A stretch of 64,000 nt of DNA, from contig JAJEKV010000015.1 in NCBI GenBank assembly GCA_021234155.1, positions 1,896,852-1,960,851 of the forward strand, in the 5' to 3' direction. Source of the stretch: Isoetes taiwanensis. Taxonomy: Eukaryota; Streptophyta; Lycopodiopsida; Isoetales; Isoetaceae. Shown here in pieces: positions 33,522-45,465 of this stretch. A program made the translations under genes and the position numbers. The notes under the pieces were generated by a model. The model was not told the origin of the DNA. It made no database searches and was given only the letters and a program-made list of their open reading frames with translations. Positions within the stretch are counted from its first letter, which is position 1. Each line of letters opens with the position of its first letter.

Positions 33522-35112
33522 TCAGAATTTCCGGGGTTGCTTTTTCAGGAGTTTAGCCAATCCCCATTGGTGTTGTATCAGATTTTTGTTTCTCTTTGCT
33601 CTCAGCATTTTCAGGTATATCTTTTTCTCGGTTTGATATGTCTCCCTCCCTTTATGCTCTCTGACCCTTCTTTTCTGTTTTCTGCATTCGTCATCATACC
33701 AGCTCGAGGCCTTGAACGCATCTTTCCCTCTTTTTCTTCTCCTCTTTCCGAAGACTTCAGTTGCCACTTTCACTGTTATGTCATTGAGCCTGTCTCCATT
33801 CTCGTCTGCGCTATGTGCCCCCCAATTCCATTTCCCCATTTCTTCTTGAATGTACTGCACAAATACATCTATTTTCTTTTCTTGAAACTGTATTTTAAGT
33901 TTTCCATTGATTTCCTCTGTCCCTTGTTGCCTGCCTTTCGGGGTATATTCACCCTCCGTAAGTGTAAGTTGTATGGGTCTGCGGCTCTCTCTTTTGCCGA
34001 CCGGCCAGTCCAGGAGCATGAATCCCGATACCATCTCTGTTGCAGTTTCATTCATTATCACATAGTCCACTATACTTTTCCCATGTGCATTCTGGCTTGT
34101 GTACTTCCCTGACCCCTCCCATTTCTGTACCCCGTTGGTTACAATGACCTTTGTGGTTGAGCATATCTCGAGTAGTAGCTCTCCCTTAGCATTGACTTCT
34201 GCTCTGTCCTCTGTTCTCCTGTCCCATTCTTCTGATCTCGTCTTGCTAGTCCATTGTCTATCTGTGTTTGTGCTTGCCCCTGTCCTGTTCTAGCGTTCAG
34301 ATCGCCTATTAATATCATTGGGCCCTGTTCCTTCCATTTCATCATGGTCTCCCCCAGTTCTAACAATTCTAGCTTATCACTGCTTGGTGGGTAGTAGGCT
34401 AAAATCAGAATTAATTCTATCTTGTTCTCTAATTGTAAACTCAAAACCATATATCTCTTATTGACATCAGATTGCAAAATACACGCACTTTTTACTACAT
34501 TTTCTTTAACATAACAGGCTAATCCTGCGCTCCCTCTTCCAATTTTGAAGTTTTTGTCCTTCCAGCAGGTGAATAGTTCGTACCCTTCCTCCTCTGGCAG
34601 TCTTTTTACATTGTGCTCCCATGTCTCCACCAGACATATTATATCAGCGCCGTGTGCCCCTTCCAGCCTCTCCCCATCATCCCATGGATATCCGGTGCAG
34701 TTCCAATACCATATCCTCAGCGTCTTTTCCCTCGTGGTTGTTCTCTCTGGATGTCCGTTTGTTCTGCTCCGTTTCCCAATCTTCTTGGTTTCCCTCTTGT
34801 CTTCATTGTCGGAGTCGGGTTCATATTCCCGACTCATGCTGCCCGGTCTTCGCCGCCCCCTTTTCCCCCTCTTTCTTTCCCTCTGTGCTGACTCATGTTG
34901 GGGGGCTATTGTTGCCCCCACTATGTTCCCGTGTACCTGTATGGAGCCCCCTTGTGGGTTGGTATTCTCCTTTTCCATTTCTGTCTCCCGATCCGTCAGC
35001 CTCCCTTTCTCCTGAACTCCCAGTCCTTGGTCCTGTCCTGCTCCTGCCAGTTCCCGTACTCTCTTGTGCAAAAACACCCTGCCATTTTTGACCCCCGCCT
35101 GTATCCCCCGCC
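33522..35112 (-). pseudogene. LINE-2 copy b endonuclease and linker (frameshifted)
   Basis: The N-terminal frame (to about 34,200) begins with a charged leader. It then shows the apurinic-endonuclease-like fold: IWYWNCTG, the catalytic glutamate in LVETWEH and the GDLNARTG block. After a frameshift near 34,200 the reading continues with VDYVIMNETATEMVSG and a basic linker down to 33,522. The usual SDH near the end of the domain appears as LDW (about 34,020), so the enzyme may be inactive or divergent. Confidence 0.82.
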
Positions 35113-35207
35113 TGTTTGGGAAGAGCAGAGGGAGGAGGAAGCTATCACAACCCAACACCTGACCAGTTTCATGGATGTTCTTCGAGATAACGGGTCCAGT
35201 CAGAATA
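35113..35207. repeat. Right copy of the ~94-bp target-site duplication
   Basis: This is the partner of 31,114-31,207. The gypsy LTR continues to the right without interruption (CAGGTCAGTTCTAGG). Confidence 0.9.
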
Positions 35208-36360
35208 CAGGTCAGTTCTAGGTAGTTGTGTGCTAGTCTAACCCTTGTTTGAGGTATATGGATGATTAGATTCTATGTTATGATCTATTTATGATGATTA
35301 TGGATGTTGTATCAGATTCTGTTCTCTCTTTCTGTTCCTCCTGTGATGTATGGGTTTAGGGGGTAGAGACTGAAAGCTATTAGATTTAGTGATGTTCCTA
35401 GCTAGAACCTCTTAAATCCTAGTAATTGCGGCCTGTGCACAAGAGCCCACCTGGCTGGGGATGCTATGATGTGATTTAGCACCAAGCAACGAGTATGATG
35501 GTGAATCGGGGGTGGGGTCTTGCCTAGCGCGGCTATAGGACTCCTACAGTGTGCTAGGCTTATAGCCGGTCACGGAGAGGGTCGGGTATGAGTCTGACAC
35601 TCCCTGGGTAGCAGGTGGCGAGCCAATATGGTTGGGCGCCCTAGGCTCGAACGGGCAGGTGAGCCTGCCTTTAGATTTAGGGGAGTAAGTCGGGTACGAA
35701 CGCGGGGGTCACTAAGGGGGGCACGCATTCTCTAGCACACCCAGGGATCTGTCATACTCGGGAAGGGGATGCCTCTCCGACCTGCCTCATCGGACCGGGG
35801 AGATGTAACCCAGAGTAGTTCCATATGGTGATTCCATGGAATTGCGCCTCCAGAAGACTACAATCACGCCAGAGCATGTCCCAGCCTATCTGCAAAGTGT
35901 GCACAGGAGGGGTGCATGGAGTGGACTACCCTAGCCATTGTTCTATGCCAGCCAATGCCATTGTTATGATTCTGTCTGTTGCTATCTGGAGGCCTTGACT
36001 GTCAGTTGATTCCCCAGGAGTCTGAGCCGGGGTAGAGCCCTTATTCATGATGCATTTCCTTTGTTATGTTAGTATTCCATTGTATTCGGATTGATGGTGA
36101 TGGGCCACCCTTCGTGGTGGTATATTATTTATTGTGTTATTGCCAGGTGCTAACCTTGTATGTACGCTTCCGCTACTAGGATTCCCATCGAAGGCGTGGG
36201 ACGAATGACACCTCCATGTCCTTCACCCGGACACTTGCCATCACAAGTGGTCCGAGTCAGACGGAGGGCCTTTCTATGGTGGTGTTGTCGCCATAGAAGA
36301 GGGGATTTCCTGTATGTATACGATGGGAGCATCGTACAGGTCTGGGGAGCATCATAAAGT

Positions 36361-36523
36361 ACATCCTAAAACCTCCAAATCTTATTATCATTTTATAGTG
36401 TTGGAGAACACCCTAAAACCTCCAAATTTTATTATCATTTTATGGTGTTGGAGTACACTTTAAAACCTCCAAATCGTATTATCATTTTGTGATGTTGGAG
36501 TATACCTGAAAACCTCTAAATCA
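36361..36523 (+). repeat. 47-bp tandem repeat beside the LTR end
   Basis: Units start at 36,361, 36,408, 36,455 and 36,502 (the last partial) with an exact 47-bp period. Each carries TAAAACCTCCAAATC followed by TATTATCATTTT and GTTGGAG. The array begins about six bases after the LTR end. Confidence 0.9.
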
Positions 36524-37029
36524 TTGTACTCTAATGAAGAAAAATAAGTTGAAACATTTGGGCCGAGGGGACCAGCCCATTTTTTTTGTTTGGGCGAGAT
36601 GTTGACCGAGATTTTGGCACCTGGTCAACATGAACAAAAGAAAAGGAAAAATTGGAGAGGGAGGGGGGGGATGAAGAATATTAGTTTGTAAAGGGGCTCA
36701 ATATATAAAGGCCCTTAGAAAATTTTGTTAATGGTTGAAGAGGGATGCACATTCTAAAGTTGAGATGAAGAGGTGAATATGGAGGTAAGATGAAGGGCTG
36801 GGATGAAGAGGAAAAACTGGAAGGGTGAGATAAAGAGGCAAAAATGAAGGGTGGAGATGAAGAGGTGCATTATTGAAAAGATTTTGAGGAGCACGAACTC
36901 CTCCTCTTCCCCATGCTCCACGATTTTGTGGAGGGTGACAGCCTCCACATGATATGGTGCAGTAGCCTCCCATGGTTCAGAGACATGGGAGGTGTAATTC
37001 TTTTGATTGATTATATATAAAGAGTTTTT
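36524..37029. other. Spacer, purine-rich
   Basis: A GAGGTG/GATGAAGAGG-rich stretch at about 36,735-36,880 looks like degenerate simple sequence. No gene is seen. Confidence 0.5.
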
Positions 37030-38000
37030 TTAGATCCAATTAATTCTTGAGTCTCTTGCTTCACTCCAATCCCTTACGTTCGATTCATGATGTAGCAACA
37101 TCAAATTGATCTCTTGTTTGCCTTTTGAAGCCACCTGTTTGCGGAGTGGGAAAAATCCGACAACACTCATCAACGTTGTGGTCATCCATAGGCTTATTAT
37201 GTTCATAGTTTTCATCATTTTCATGCTGTAATTATCTAATTGATTTTTGGCAAAATCAAATAATTCTTTCTCTTGTTCAATATCAGAATACTTATTTTGT
37301 TTTTCCCTTGAACTCCCTTTCGGAAAATCTGAAACTTCAATGGCTTCTTTCCTAGCCTTAGCACGGGTTATAGCATTCACATCAACTATATACTCGAGGC
37401 TAATCATTCTTGTTTCTTCTGCTTTAACATCTACTTGCTCCTTAGAGTTCATAGATTTCTCTTTCTTTGATTTTCTACATTCACGAGAGTAATGTCCCTT
37501 ATCCCCCTGGAATTCCAACACTCAATCACCTTTATATTCCTATGATCGTTAGTTTCTGGAAATCACAACAAAAGTTTGAGCAACTTCTTTTTCTTTATTT
37601 TGTTAAAATAACAAACCTTAGTACTGTGGTTATTTCTCTCACAGATGTGGCAATACTTTTTCTCAAGATTAGATCGGCATTCATTGGCATAGTGTCCAAG
37701 TTTAGAGCATCTGGTATACTAAATTAAAGTTCTTTTTCTTTCACCCAGAGACAATTCTCTCATATCTTGTTCCATCATTTTCAACTTTGATTGCATCTAT
37801 TTCATACTTTTAATCTCATGCGCATCTTGCTTTTGCACAATGGATTCTAGTTCAGGCTTGTTGCTACTTGGAGCATGTAATTCTAGTTGTTGTTTCAAAG
37901 GAGTTGAAAATCCATCAATGAATCAGGCAACCACATCTTCCTGATGGGGTTCTAGTTGCATCTGATTGGTAAGTTCCAATACTCGTAAAGAAGAAATTTT
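37030..38000 (-). pseudogene. Degraded gypsy gag-protease start
   Basis: On the minus strand, pieces in several phases form the end of a Gag: an FIDGFSTPLKQQLELHAPSS stretch, a long amphipathic helix, and up to three zinc knuckles. The knuckles are CSKLGHYANEC, the canonical CHICERNNHSTKVC near 37,600-37,640, and GDKGHYSREC near 37,490. The region leading into the protease, IVDVNAITRAKARKEA (about 37,350), follows. Repeated frameshifts and stops show it is an old relic. The chromovirus at 24-26 kb has no gag left for comparison. Confidence 0.7.
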
Positions 38001-41000
38001 TGGATGCTCTCCTAGTTGGGGAAGAAGCAACACCCCGAACATTCCAAGACACCAGCTTTATAGTGCAAAAGGGCTTGGTGGCGACTGTTCCAAATATATG
38101 GAGTTATCATTAGCACACGACACTTCCGCTCGATTAGCCAAGGCATTCTAGACGTTATAGGAAATGTTGTAACAATGGTAGCCACTACTGGAACAACAAG
38201 AGGAACATACTCAGTAAGAAGAGGTTGTAGTGTGAAAGCATTTCTCCGATGGGCTACGCATTTCATATGTGGAATGGACCACTCACCACGAAATGTTCTA
38301 ATCGTTCTTGTTTGCGAGCAATAACTGCAAGGCTATTATATTGCTCTTAGAAAAAGCAGCTTGGGACATAGAGGAAGAAGGAGGAGAAGGAAGTAAATGA
38401 GCAGAAATGGAAATATGAACCGGGGCAGATGACTAGAACCAGCAACTGCCAAGGCTGAAGAGGGAACAAAGGAAGATGGGGACATCTAGCCAAGGGCTCA
38501 AGATGTTTCAAGGGCGGAGGGAGGTATTCTTCTGACACAAAAGTTAGAAAAGACCTCAACGTTAGGAAACATGTATGCAAATGCAGGCAGGACCATTGAG
38601 CAATGACAACCCATATTTGAAGAACAATGGACCACTTTTGAAAACAACAGATTTTGGAAGAGATGCATCAGCTGGAAGAGAGATATAAATATTAGGATCA
38701 TTGACAATAGAATGAGCCCAAGCCACTAGCAATATCTATCAAGAATTTTGGAACTTGCAACTCAATAGGAAAGTCTTCCAAAGAAAACCAACATGGCATT
38801 CAAAGTGCATCATCAGCCTTGCTAGGCAGAAAGCTAGGAGTGTATACCTGATATAAAAGTTAGTGCCCCCGTAAAGGATCTAACTCACACTCCACCAGCT
38901 TATCAACCCCTATGGGAGACCCAAACATGATAAAAAGGTAATTGTTTTGCTTGTCAAGGCTTCAGAGACTCATGCTGGGGTACACCCAATCACTCTAGAT
39001 GCTGTTTCAACCAAAGCCCATCCTTCTAAGATTGATAAACTGATCAGTAAAGCGATAACAACATGAGAAACAAGATTCTAAATACATTATAGATGCACAT
39101 CGTGATAATCTCAATAACAAAAAGTCCCTCCGGGATGAAAGCATCAGAACATTCATGAGTCTCGTAAAAGATATCCTCCGAAGAAAGTTGGATGTCCATT
39201 TTATCCTCTGCAGCTTGTAACTCCTTCAGATATGCAGACACGTCCTTCTTATTATTCTCCATCACAATATTCACATCAGATGTGACATGAGCAGAGCATA
39301 CACCAAATGTTATATCATGCTTTATCCAATCAAAGCGTGCACGTGACACACGAGCAACGGTATCGCTAGAGTCCAAGGAGCAGGAGTAGAGGAAGGCAAA
39401 AGATCCGCAGAAGCAGGAATAAGAGTAGGGGAAGGCGCAGGAGTAGGGAAAGAGGAAGGAGTAGAAAGCAAAATTCCAACAGAGAGAGAAGGCAAATGCG
39501 TAGCATGAGAACTAGAATGTAAAGGGGGACAAGGACCTATAGTTGCAGCAGACATGGAAGCACCAAGTGGGGGGAATTGTTGCAAATCAGTGGCAAGAAG
39601 ATTAAGACGCGAGTTAGAAGGCAAAGCAAGAGGAATTGCGTAAACACGGGATTGCATAAGGGGGATAGAAGCCACAGAGCAACATAGAGACCAAAATGGA
39701 AAACCTCAAATCCAACAATGACTCCGATGTTGAATTGTCTGGTGCCAAACACCGACGGAAAGCTTGCAAGCCAAGCTTTCCAATCTCTTGGTATGTCATC
39801 AGAGAACCTGCACAACACAAACATTAAAACACATCCATGAGATAAAACCTCCAAAACGAAGGGACTGGTCACATGTGCGAATCGACCCAAAGATTAAAGA
39901 AACATAGGCCAGTCACATATGCCATGCGAAACAATAAACACCACAATCTAGAGTATGGAGGGAGGGAGGGAGGGAGAACCAATATACATATAAAAAAAAC
40001 TCCCCCTTTTTTCGGCCCACCATTGCCAAAATCATAGGAACCGATCAATTTCGGCACCTAATCAAGCAGCTCTCTACGGAATTATTCAAAATATAAAGGC
40101 ACATATAGGGTAGTGGACGTTAAAAATGATCCTCTTCTTCGTTTTTCTTCTTCTATTTCATGGCATCATGGGAGCAATAAAATGTATTATGTTAAAATGG
40201 TCTATGGTTTGCTATTTATGTTTAACCAAATGGCAGTTCCACAACCAAGTAACTAGGCAAATGGAAGTTGGAGAATAATAAAATAGCCCATACAAAGATT
40301 TTTACAACTCATAGATTTTTACTATATTGGCATTCAATGATTAGTAAGCAGAGAATATAGTGGTTGTTGCGCATATGTTTTGCAAGAAATTGACCGCCTA
40401 AGATGAACAATTGTGAGACAACTAATCACGCGAGAAATACAACACATTTACAACACTATCACGCGAAAAATACAACACATTTACAACTCTATCTTCTTTG
40501 CAAATAAACAAATGGCATGTGACAACGAAATCTTGCATATTCTCAACAGGAGAAGGTGTCGGAGGAGAAAAGTCTATGTTTTGGTTGATTTAACCAAATT
40601 GGCCACATGCATATGGCTTCTATGGGACCCCATAGACATATAATAATCGTGCCTTGGAACTTGTTTGCAAAACCTAGGATGGTGTACTCTTTGTTTTACA
40701 TGAACCTATTTTACACTTTAGAATCTTTTCCATCATTAACAAATATTGAATGTTTTTTGCTGGCTGTAGCCAAGCAATTGAAAAAGTCATAAATCTCAAC
40801 CGGCATGATAATGGCACATTTTAAACTATTTTAGGCGATAGTCTGCAGAATGATGTGGAGCTTAAGCTTGTAATAGTTTGTTTGATGATCTGTTTCTAGC
40901 ACAACTACAGCTAAGGTGGGAAATTGTGCATTAACCACGAAGGTACACGATGGTTCCGATGCAGCATGAAGGTATAAGACATGCACCATGAACAGTTTGG

Positions 41001-41757
41001 AATCCAAGGAAAAGAGATCAGACAGACAGAGGGAAAAGAATATGGGAAAGTGGCTAGGCTACGAAGCCTGAATCAACCCAATAAAGTCTATCGTCCTTCA
41101 AAAAAGAAAACGGTCGGGATCAACAGTTGAGCTAGGGTTGCGTGAGACAGCATCTAGATCGGGGGGAATTTGAGTAGTAAGAGAAGTAATGGGGAATTCT
41201 TTATGCCACACATGATGAAACATTGTTCGATTATATTTGTCCGAAGTGAGCGTATTATACGGATCGTATAATACCTATATGTATCTCCGTATCCGTATGT
41301 GTATTATATGTGCAACATAGTGGCACTCTTGCCATAGCTAGCTGGCCAGGACTACACCAGCTGGGCTCGCCTTTGATCTGAAGGATTGATTGATTGATTG
41401 ATTGCCCAGTATGTAGCTTTCTCAACATGCGTGGATCCAGAGTTGGCGCCTGTCGGACATAGCCACTTCCAATTGGTGGATAAGAGGTGGACAGTATCAA
41501 TCCTGACATGAATTCGTAGTTTCTCCGAAATACCCATCTCCGATATCGGATTTGCAAGCACTTCCCAGCGTATCTTCAAGAATTTATCTCATTTGAATCA
41601 TGTGATGATCCTCTTAGCTTTTGAGGGTTTGAATCAATGATCCTGATCCTGAGCTTTTACGCGGTTATCTTTACTCCGCTTTCAGTTTTGCAAGTACGCA
41701 AGAACAGCAATTAGATTTCCGAGTAATATTTTCTGACAAAGGGCATTTGGTCTTAGT
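38001..41757. other. Spacer with LINE ORF1 remnant and simple repeats
   Basis: Around 38,700-38,830 on the minus strand, MPCWFSLEDFPIELQVPKFL resembles the DUF4283-type Gag of plant LINE ORF1. Nearby frames up to 39,890 are Pro/Ser/Thr rich and unassigned. A GGGA run lies near 39,959-39,975 and a TGAT run near 41,385-41,403. At about 41,088-41,110 the plus strand reads CAATAAAGTCTATCGTCCTTC then A-rich sequence, the 3' end of another LINE-1 copy. Confidence 0.45.
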
Positions 41758-44318
41758 ATGGCAGACGATATCAATCAGGCTTTTGTACAATCTCTCATTG
41801 ATATTGTGAATGAAATTTCTTCTATGGGGGAAAACGTCAAGGTCTATAGACGGGATTGTGCCCATCTTATCAGAAGAATGAAATTGATAGTTCCTTTGTT
41901 TGAGGAGCTAAGAGATCTCCATGATGCATTAAGCAAGGAGGGCTTGGCTTCCTTGAAGGCCTTAGGAAGTGTGATGAAGAATGCCAAACAGCTCATACAC
42001 ATCTGCCATAGCGGTTGCAGGATCTACTTGGTACATATTTTCTTTTATTCTTGGTCTTCAGTTACAGAAAAGACACTGACTTCTTGCTCTAAAGTTTCTT
42101 GATAGGGAAAACGTTCTACAGAGATTTCAAGCTATATCAACGGACCTGGCCAGAGCTCTGGATGACCTCCCTTTCAGCTTTCTCGACATTTCTGATGAAG
42201 TTCGGGAGCAGGTATGTCTAGTTTCACATGCAGAAATGACCATTTCAAAAGCACGATTCTTCATATTTTTGTTTCTATTTAGTTGGTGCCACATTTATTA
42301 GGATCTAAAATCTAACGAGCTTATTGAGTGTAGTCTTTGCTACAAAGGAACTGCTTATCTATGTTGAGATAGAATTTCTAGGTTCGAGCCTGAGGCCTCC
42401 TCTGCAAACCCTTTTTATTCATCAGAAGCTTAAGTGGTTAAGCTGAAATTGATATCTAATACGGCAGCATGAGTGCTGAACTTTATACAGAATTATATTT
42501 TGCTAGATGTGATTTTAGTGACTTGCTTTGATACATGGTTGTCCCTTAATCCTAAGGCTGGCATATTTCTTTTTCATGTTTCTGTGTGATGGTGTTAAAT
42601 TCATAAAAACTTGAAATAACATAAATGATGTAATTAAATCATGGTTTATAGGGCTACTAAATTAAAATCTTCCTTGAGTAATGCACTGATGCAGTCACTT
42701 ACAGGTTGACCTCGTGCTTGCACAACTGAAAAGAGCAAAAGGGAGGGTTGATACGCTGGAGGTTCAATTATATGAAGATATAACAAATGCCTTGACCCGC
42801 AATTTTAATGGGGAGATGGATCAGATCATTCTTGAACGGTTGGCTAATAATTTGCAAATTAAGACATCTGCGGATTTGAAACAAGAAGCTGAGGCATTTC
42901 ACAATCTTTCCCTTGGCAACAATGAGAAAAATGAGAAACTTGTAGAATGGTTTACCTGTATCTTGGGGATTTTGAAAGAAACATCGGTTATTGACAATGG
43001 AGAGCCTAATGCGCCTGTTGAGATGGCAAGAATCTCCATTGGGATCACACCAGACAAATTAAATTCTTCTATCGTACCTGATGATTTTCGTTGCCCAATA
43101 TCACTTGAGATTATGAAAGACCCTGTAATAGTTGCTACTGGACAGGTGAGTTTTGCTGCAGTCATTTTCTCATAAGATGTGGGTTAATATTGTTGACCTT
43201 ATTTGGAAAGTAATATATGTAAAGAATCTAACGTTATATTTTTTTTCCAGACGTATGATCGTGTATCCATACAAAAGTGGTTAGATGCTGGACATAAAAC
43301 CTGCCCCAAGACCCAACAACTGTTGCCACACTTGTCATTAACTCCAAATTATGTTTTAAGAAGTCTGATTAGTCAATGGTGTGAAAATAATGGTGTTGAA
43401 TTGCCTAAGATGATTGGTGGTCCTAGTAAAACAGGAAAGCCAACTGGTCATACTGCTGATATATCTTGTGGAGAGCGGACCACTGTGGATGTCTTAGTCC
43501 AGAAGCTTGCGAGCGGACAGCTGGATGTCCAAAGGGCTGCAGCTGGGGAGTTGCGTTTGCTGGCAAAAAGAAATGTTGAGAACAGAATTTGTATTGCAGA
43601 AGCTGGAGCAATTCCACTTCTTGTTAAGCTTCTTTCAACAAATGATACACGTGCGCAGGAACATGCAGTCACAGCTCTATTAAATCTCTCTATTAATGAC
43701 AACAACAAAGGAAAAATTGTACTAGCTGGTGCAATTGATCCCATTGTGGAAGTGCTGAAATCTGGCAGCATGGAGGCAAGGGAAAATGCAGCTGCAACAT
43801 TGTTCAGTTTATCTGTAGTTGATGCCAACAAAATAACCATTGGTGCATCTGGTGCCATTCCTGCCTTGGTGGACCTGCTCCGAGAAGGAACCTCTAGAGG
43901 GAAGAAGGATGCTGCTACTGCATTGTTCAATCTGTCCATATATCAAGGAAATAAGGGAAGGGCAGTACGGGCTGGTGTTGTCCCCCACATTGTTAATCTG
44001 CTAATGGACAACAATGTGGGAATGGTAGATGAATCTTTAGCCATTTTGGCAATCCTTGCCACTCATCAAGAAGGCCGAGCTGCCATCAGTCAAGCAGATG
44101 CAGTGTCTACCTTAGTGGCCCTAATCAGGACAGGGTCTCCTAGGAACAAGGAAAATGCAGCTGCTGTTTTAGTGGCATTGTGTACCAGCGATGTCAAACA
44201 TCTTGTTGCTTCCAAAGAACTTGGAGTACATGAATACCTAGTCGATCTATGCCAGAATGGCACTCCAAGGGGAAGGAGGAAAGCTGCCTCTCTTTTGGAA
44301 CACCTGTCCCAACTTTGA
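41758..44318 (+). CDS. PUB14: U-box/ARM-repeat E3 ubiquitin ligase, PUB14 type
   Basis: Four exons (41,758-42,030; 42,095-42,211; 42,705-43,145; 43,251-44,318) join in phase 0 to 632 codons with GT-AG introns of 64, 493 and 105 bp. Residues 1-230 form the helical UND region. Residues about 254-328 are the U-box (DDFRCPISLEIMKDPV, then TYDRVSIQKWLDAGHKTCP), which recruits the E2 and is split by an intron after ATGQ as in its plant relatives. The rest is a run of armadillo repeats (EAGAIPLLVKLL, ENAAATLFSLS, KKDAATALFNLS) that bind substrates or receptor kinases. Arabidopsis PUB14 is also 632 residues long. Relatives PUB12/13 and SPL11 act in immunity, cell death and flowering. No frame damage is seen. 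Orthology to PUB14 rather than PUB13 is not settled. Confidence 0.93.
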
Positions 44319-45465
44319 CAGTTCCTGTTTTCTTCAATTAGCCTTTGCATTCCAAGGACAGGCAGAAAATTCCGCACTGAAGCTAATGATTTGCTATTTG
44401 TATATCTAAGATTTTAGACATCATTTTTCCTGTAACCTAAGATTTTTTTTTCCCCGAAGGGGAAGACGCTTACAGCTTATATATTATGGGAGGAGTTATC
44501 CCTGTATGTCTCAGACAGCAAACTAAATTTTCCTTTTCAAGTCGGAAGCAGAGAATGGCTTTCTGCCTTCTCAAATATCATCAAAGAGCTAAAACTGAGC
44601 TTCAACCTTACCAACTAAAAAGAGAAAACAACTGGAAAAAAATTAAAGATTCAAATGTGATATAAGTAAGATGGTCCTCGTGAGATAGACTTTCATTGTT
44701 ATTGAATTTCATGTCTCTTGTTTTTGGAGAGCTTGCACTAACATGAAATGAAGGCATTTATCCTTCTGAGGTACTGCCTTGCCAAGGGATTTCTTAAGGC
44801 GGGGCAAATTTATTTATCTGAGTGAGAGGCTCACCCCTGCCAACACAACACTTTCATATTTTTATAGCTGGAAAATGTGTATCCGCAACAAATATGGGGA
44901 AATATGTCGCATATACTAAACTAAAGCCCCTCCCCACAAAAATTACCTTGTACATTGGCATGGGCATCAGATATCACATGGGGTTTTTAAATCTTGGAGA
45001 GTAATACATATATTGTGTTCTTTGTTTGGGTCCCATAGGCCTATTGGTCTTCATGGACAATAAAAACCCATTCAATTTAATTTAATTTAATTCTTAGTGG
45101 ACTTGGACTTTTCAATTCAATTCTGAGAGGACTTGGACTTTTCAATTCAATTCTTAAAACACCTCAAATTTACAAGGATGACAAAGTAGCATGAATTAGT
45201 ATTTTTCAAGAGTTGGTACAGTTAGTGATTGATAGTAACCATATGTTGGTCTCATGGATGGGACCAGTTGGAAAATAAAAGTGGCTCTTTGAGATGAGCA
45301 TCCTTGCTTTGATGCAATGGAAACTTCTATGTAAATGATGTCCAAGATTGTGCACCACAAAAATGTCATCAGAAGCGTTCCTAACCAAATTCCACTATCA
45401 TGTTATTATGGTCCATGCAACACCTGCCTAAATTGACAAGTTAAGGTCAAACTTCTTCATATGCC
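44319..45465. other. 3' flank of PUB14 and spacer
   Basis: The first 100-150 bases are probably 3' UTR. Around 44,990-45,100 the plus strand reads GGAGAGTAATAC, then GGGTCCCATAGGCC, then AATAAAAACCCATTCAATTT. This matches the 3' end of LINE-2 copy c on the minus strand near 60,560-60,650, so a LINE-2 3' tail probably lies here. Nothing else is recognised. Confidence 0.5.

Larger units (their letters stand above)
31208..35112 (-). mobile_element. LINE-2 copy b, near full-length non-LTR retrotransposon (3.9 kb)
   Basis: On the minus strand the order is endonuclease, reverse transcriptase and C-terminal zinc motif, then a 3' tail of TATC repeats instead of poly(A) (about 31,208-31,222). The insert is bracketed by a direct repeat of about 94 bp. 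Frames are interrupted near 34,200, 33,520, 33,450 and 32,000, so it is inactive, but the coding order is complete. The RT motifs and the Cys/His terminus are shared with copies a (10.4-11.5 kb) and c (60.5-61.0 kb). The family differs clearly from LINE-1 in this window, which has poly(A) tails, a zf-RVT end and target duplications of 11-16 bp. Confidence 0.88.
26198..36354 (+). repeat. 3' LTR of the gypsy element, split by two nested insertions
   Basis: The LTR starts TGTGACGTTCC at 26,198 and ends GGGGAGCATCA near 36,354. Its own sequence lies in three pieces: 26,198-26,395, 31,061-31,207 and 35,208-36,354, about 1.5 kb in all. The gaps are an antisense LTR element (26,396-31,055, with GGTTG on both sides) and LINE-2 copy b. 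The third piece matches the antisense LTR at 29,402-31,055 read in the opposite direction, for example TTGCGGCCTGTGCA near 35,427 and its complement near 30,280. The two LTRs therefore belong to one diverged family. Confidence 0.8.

Noticed and set aside
34545-35221. Plus-strand frames of up to 156 codons over the LINE-2 endonuclease
   Set aside because: They are antisense to the recognisable endonuclease frame and lack motifs.
39322-39890. Pro/Ser/Thr-rich minus-strand protein
   Set aside because: No start context, domain or homologue could be recognised, and adjacent sequence reads as LINE ORF1 debris.
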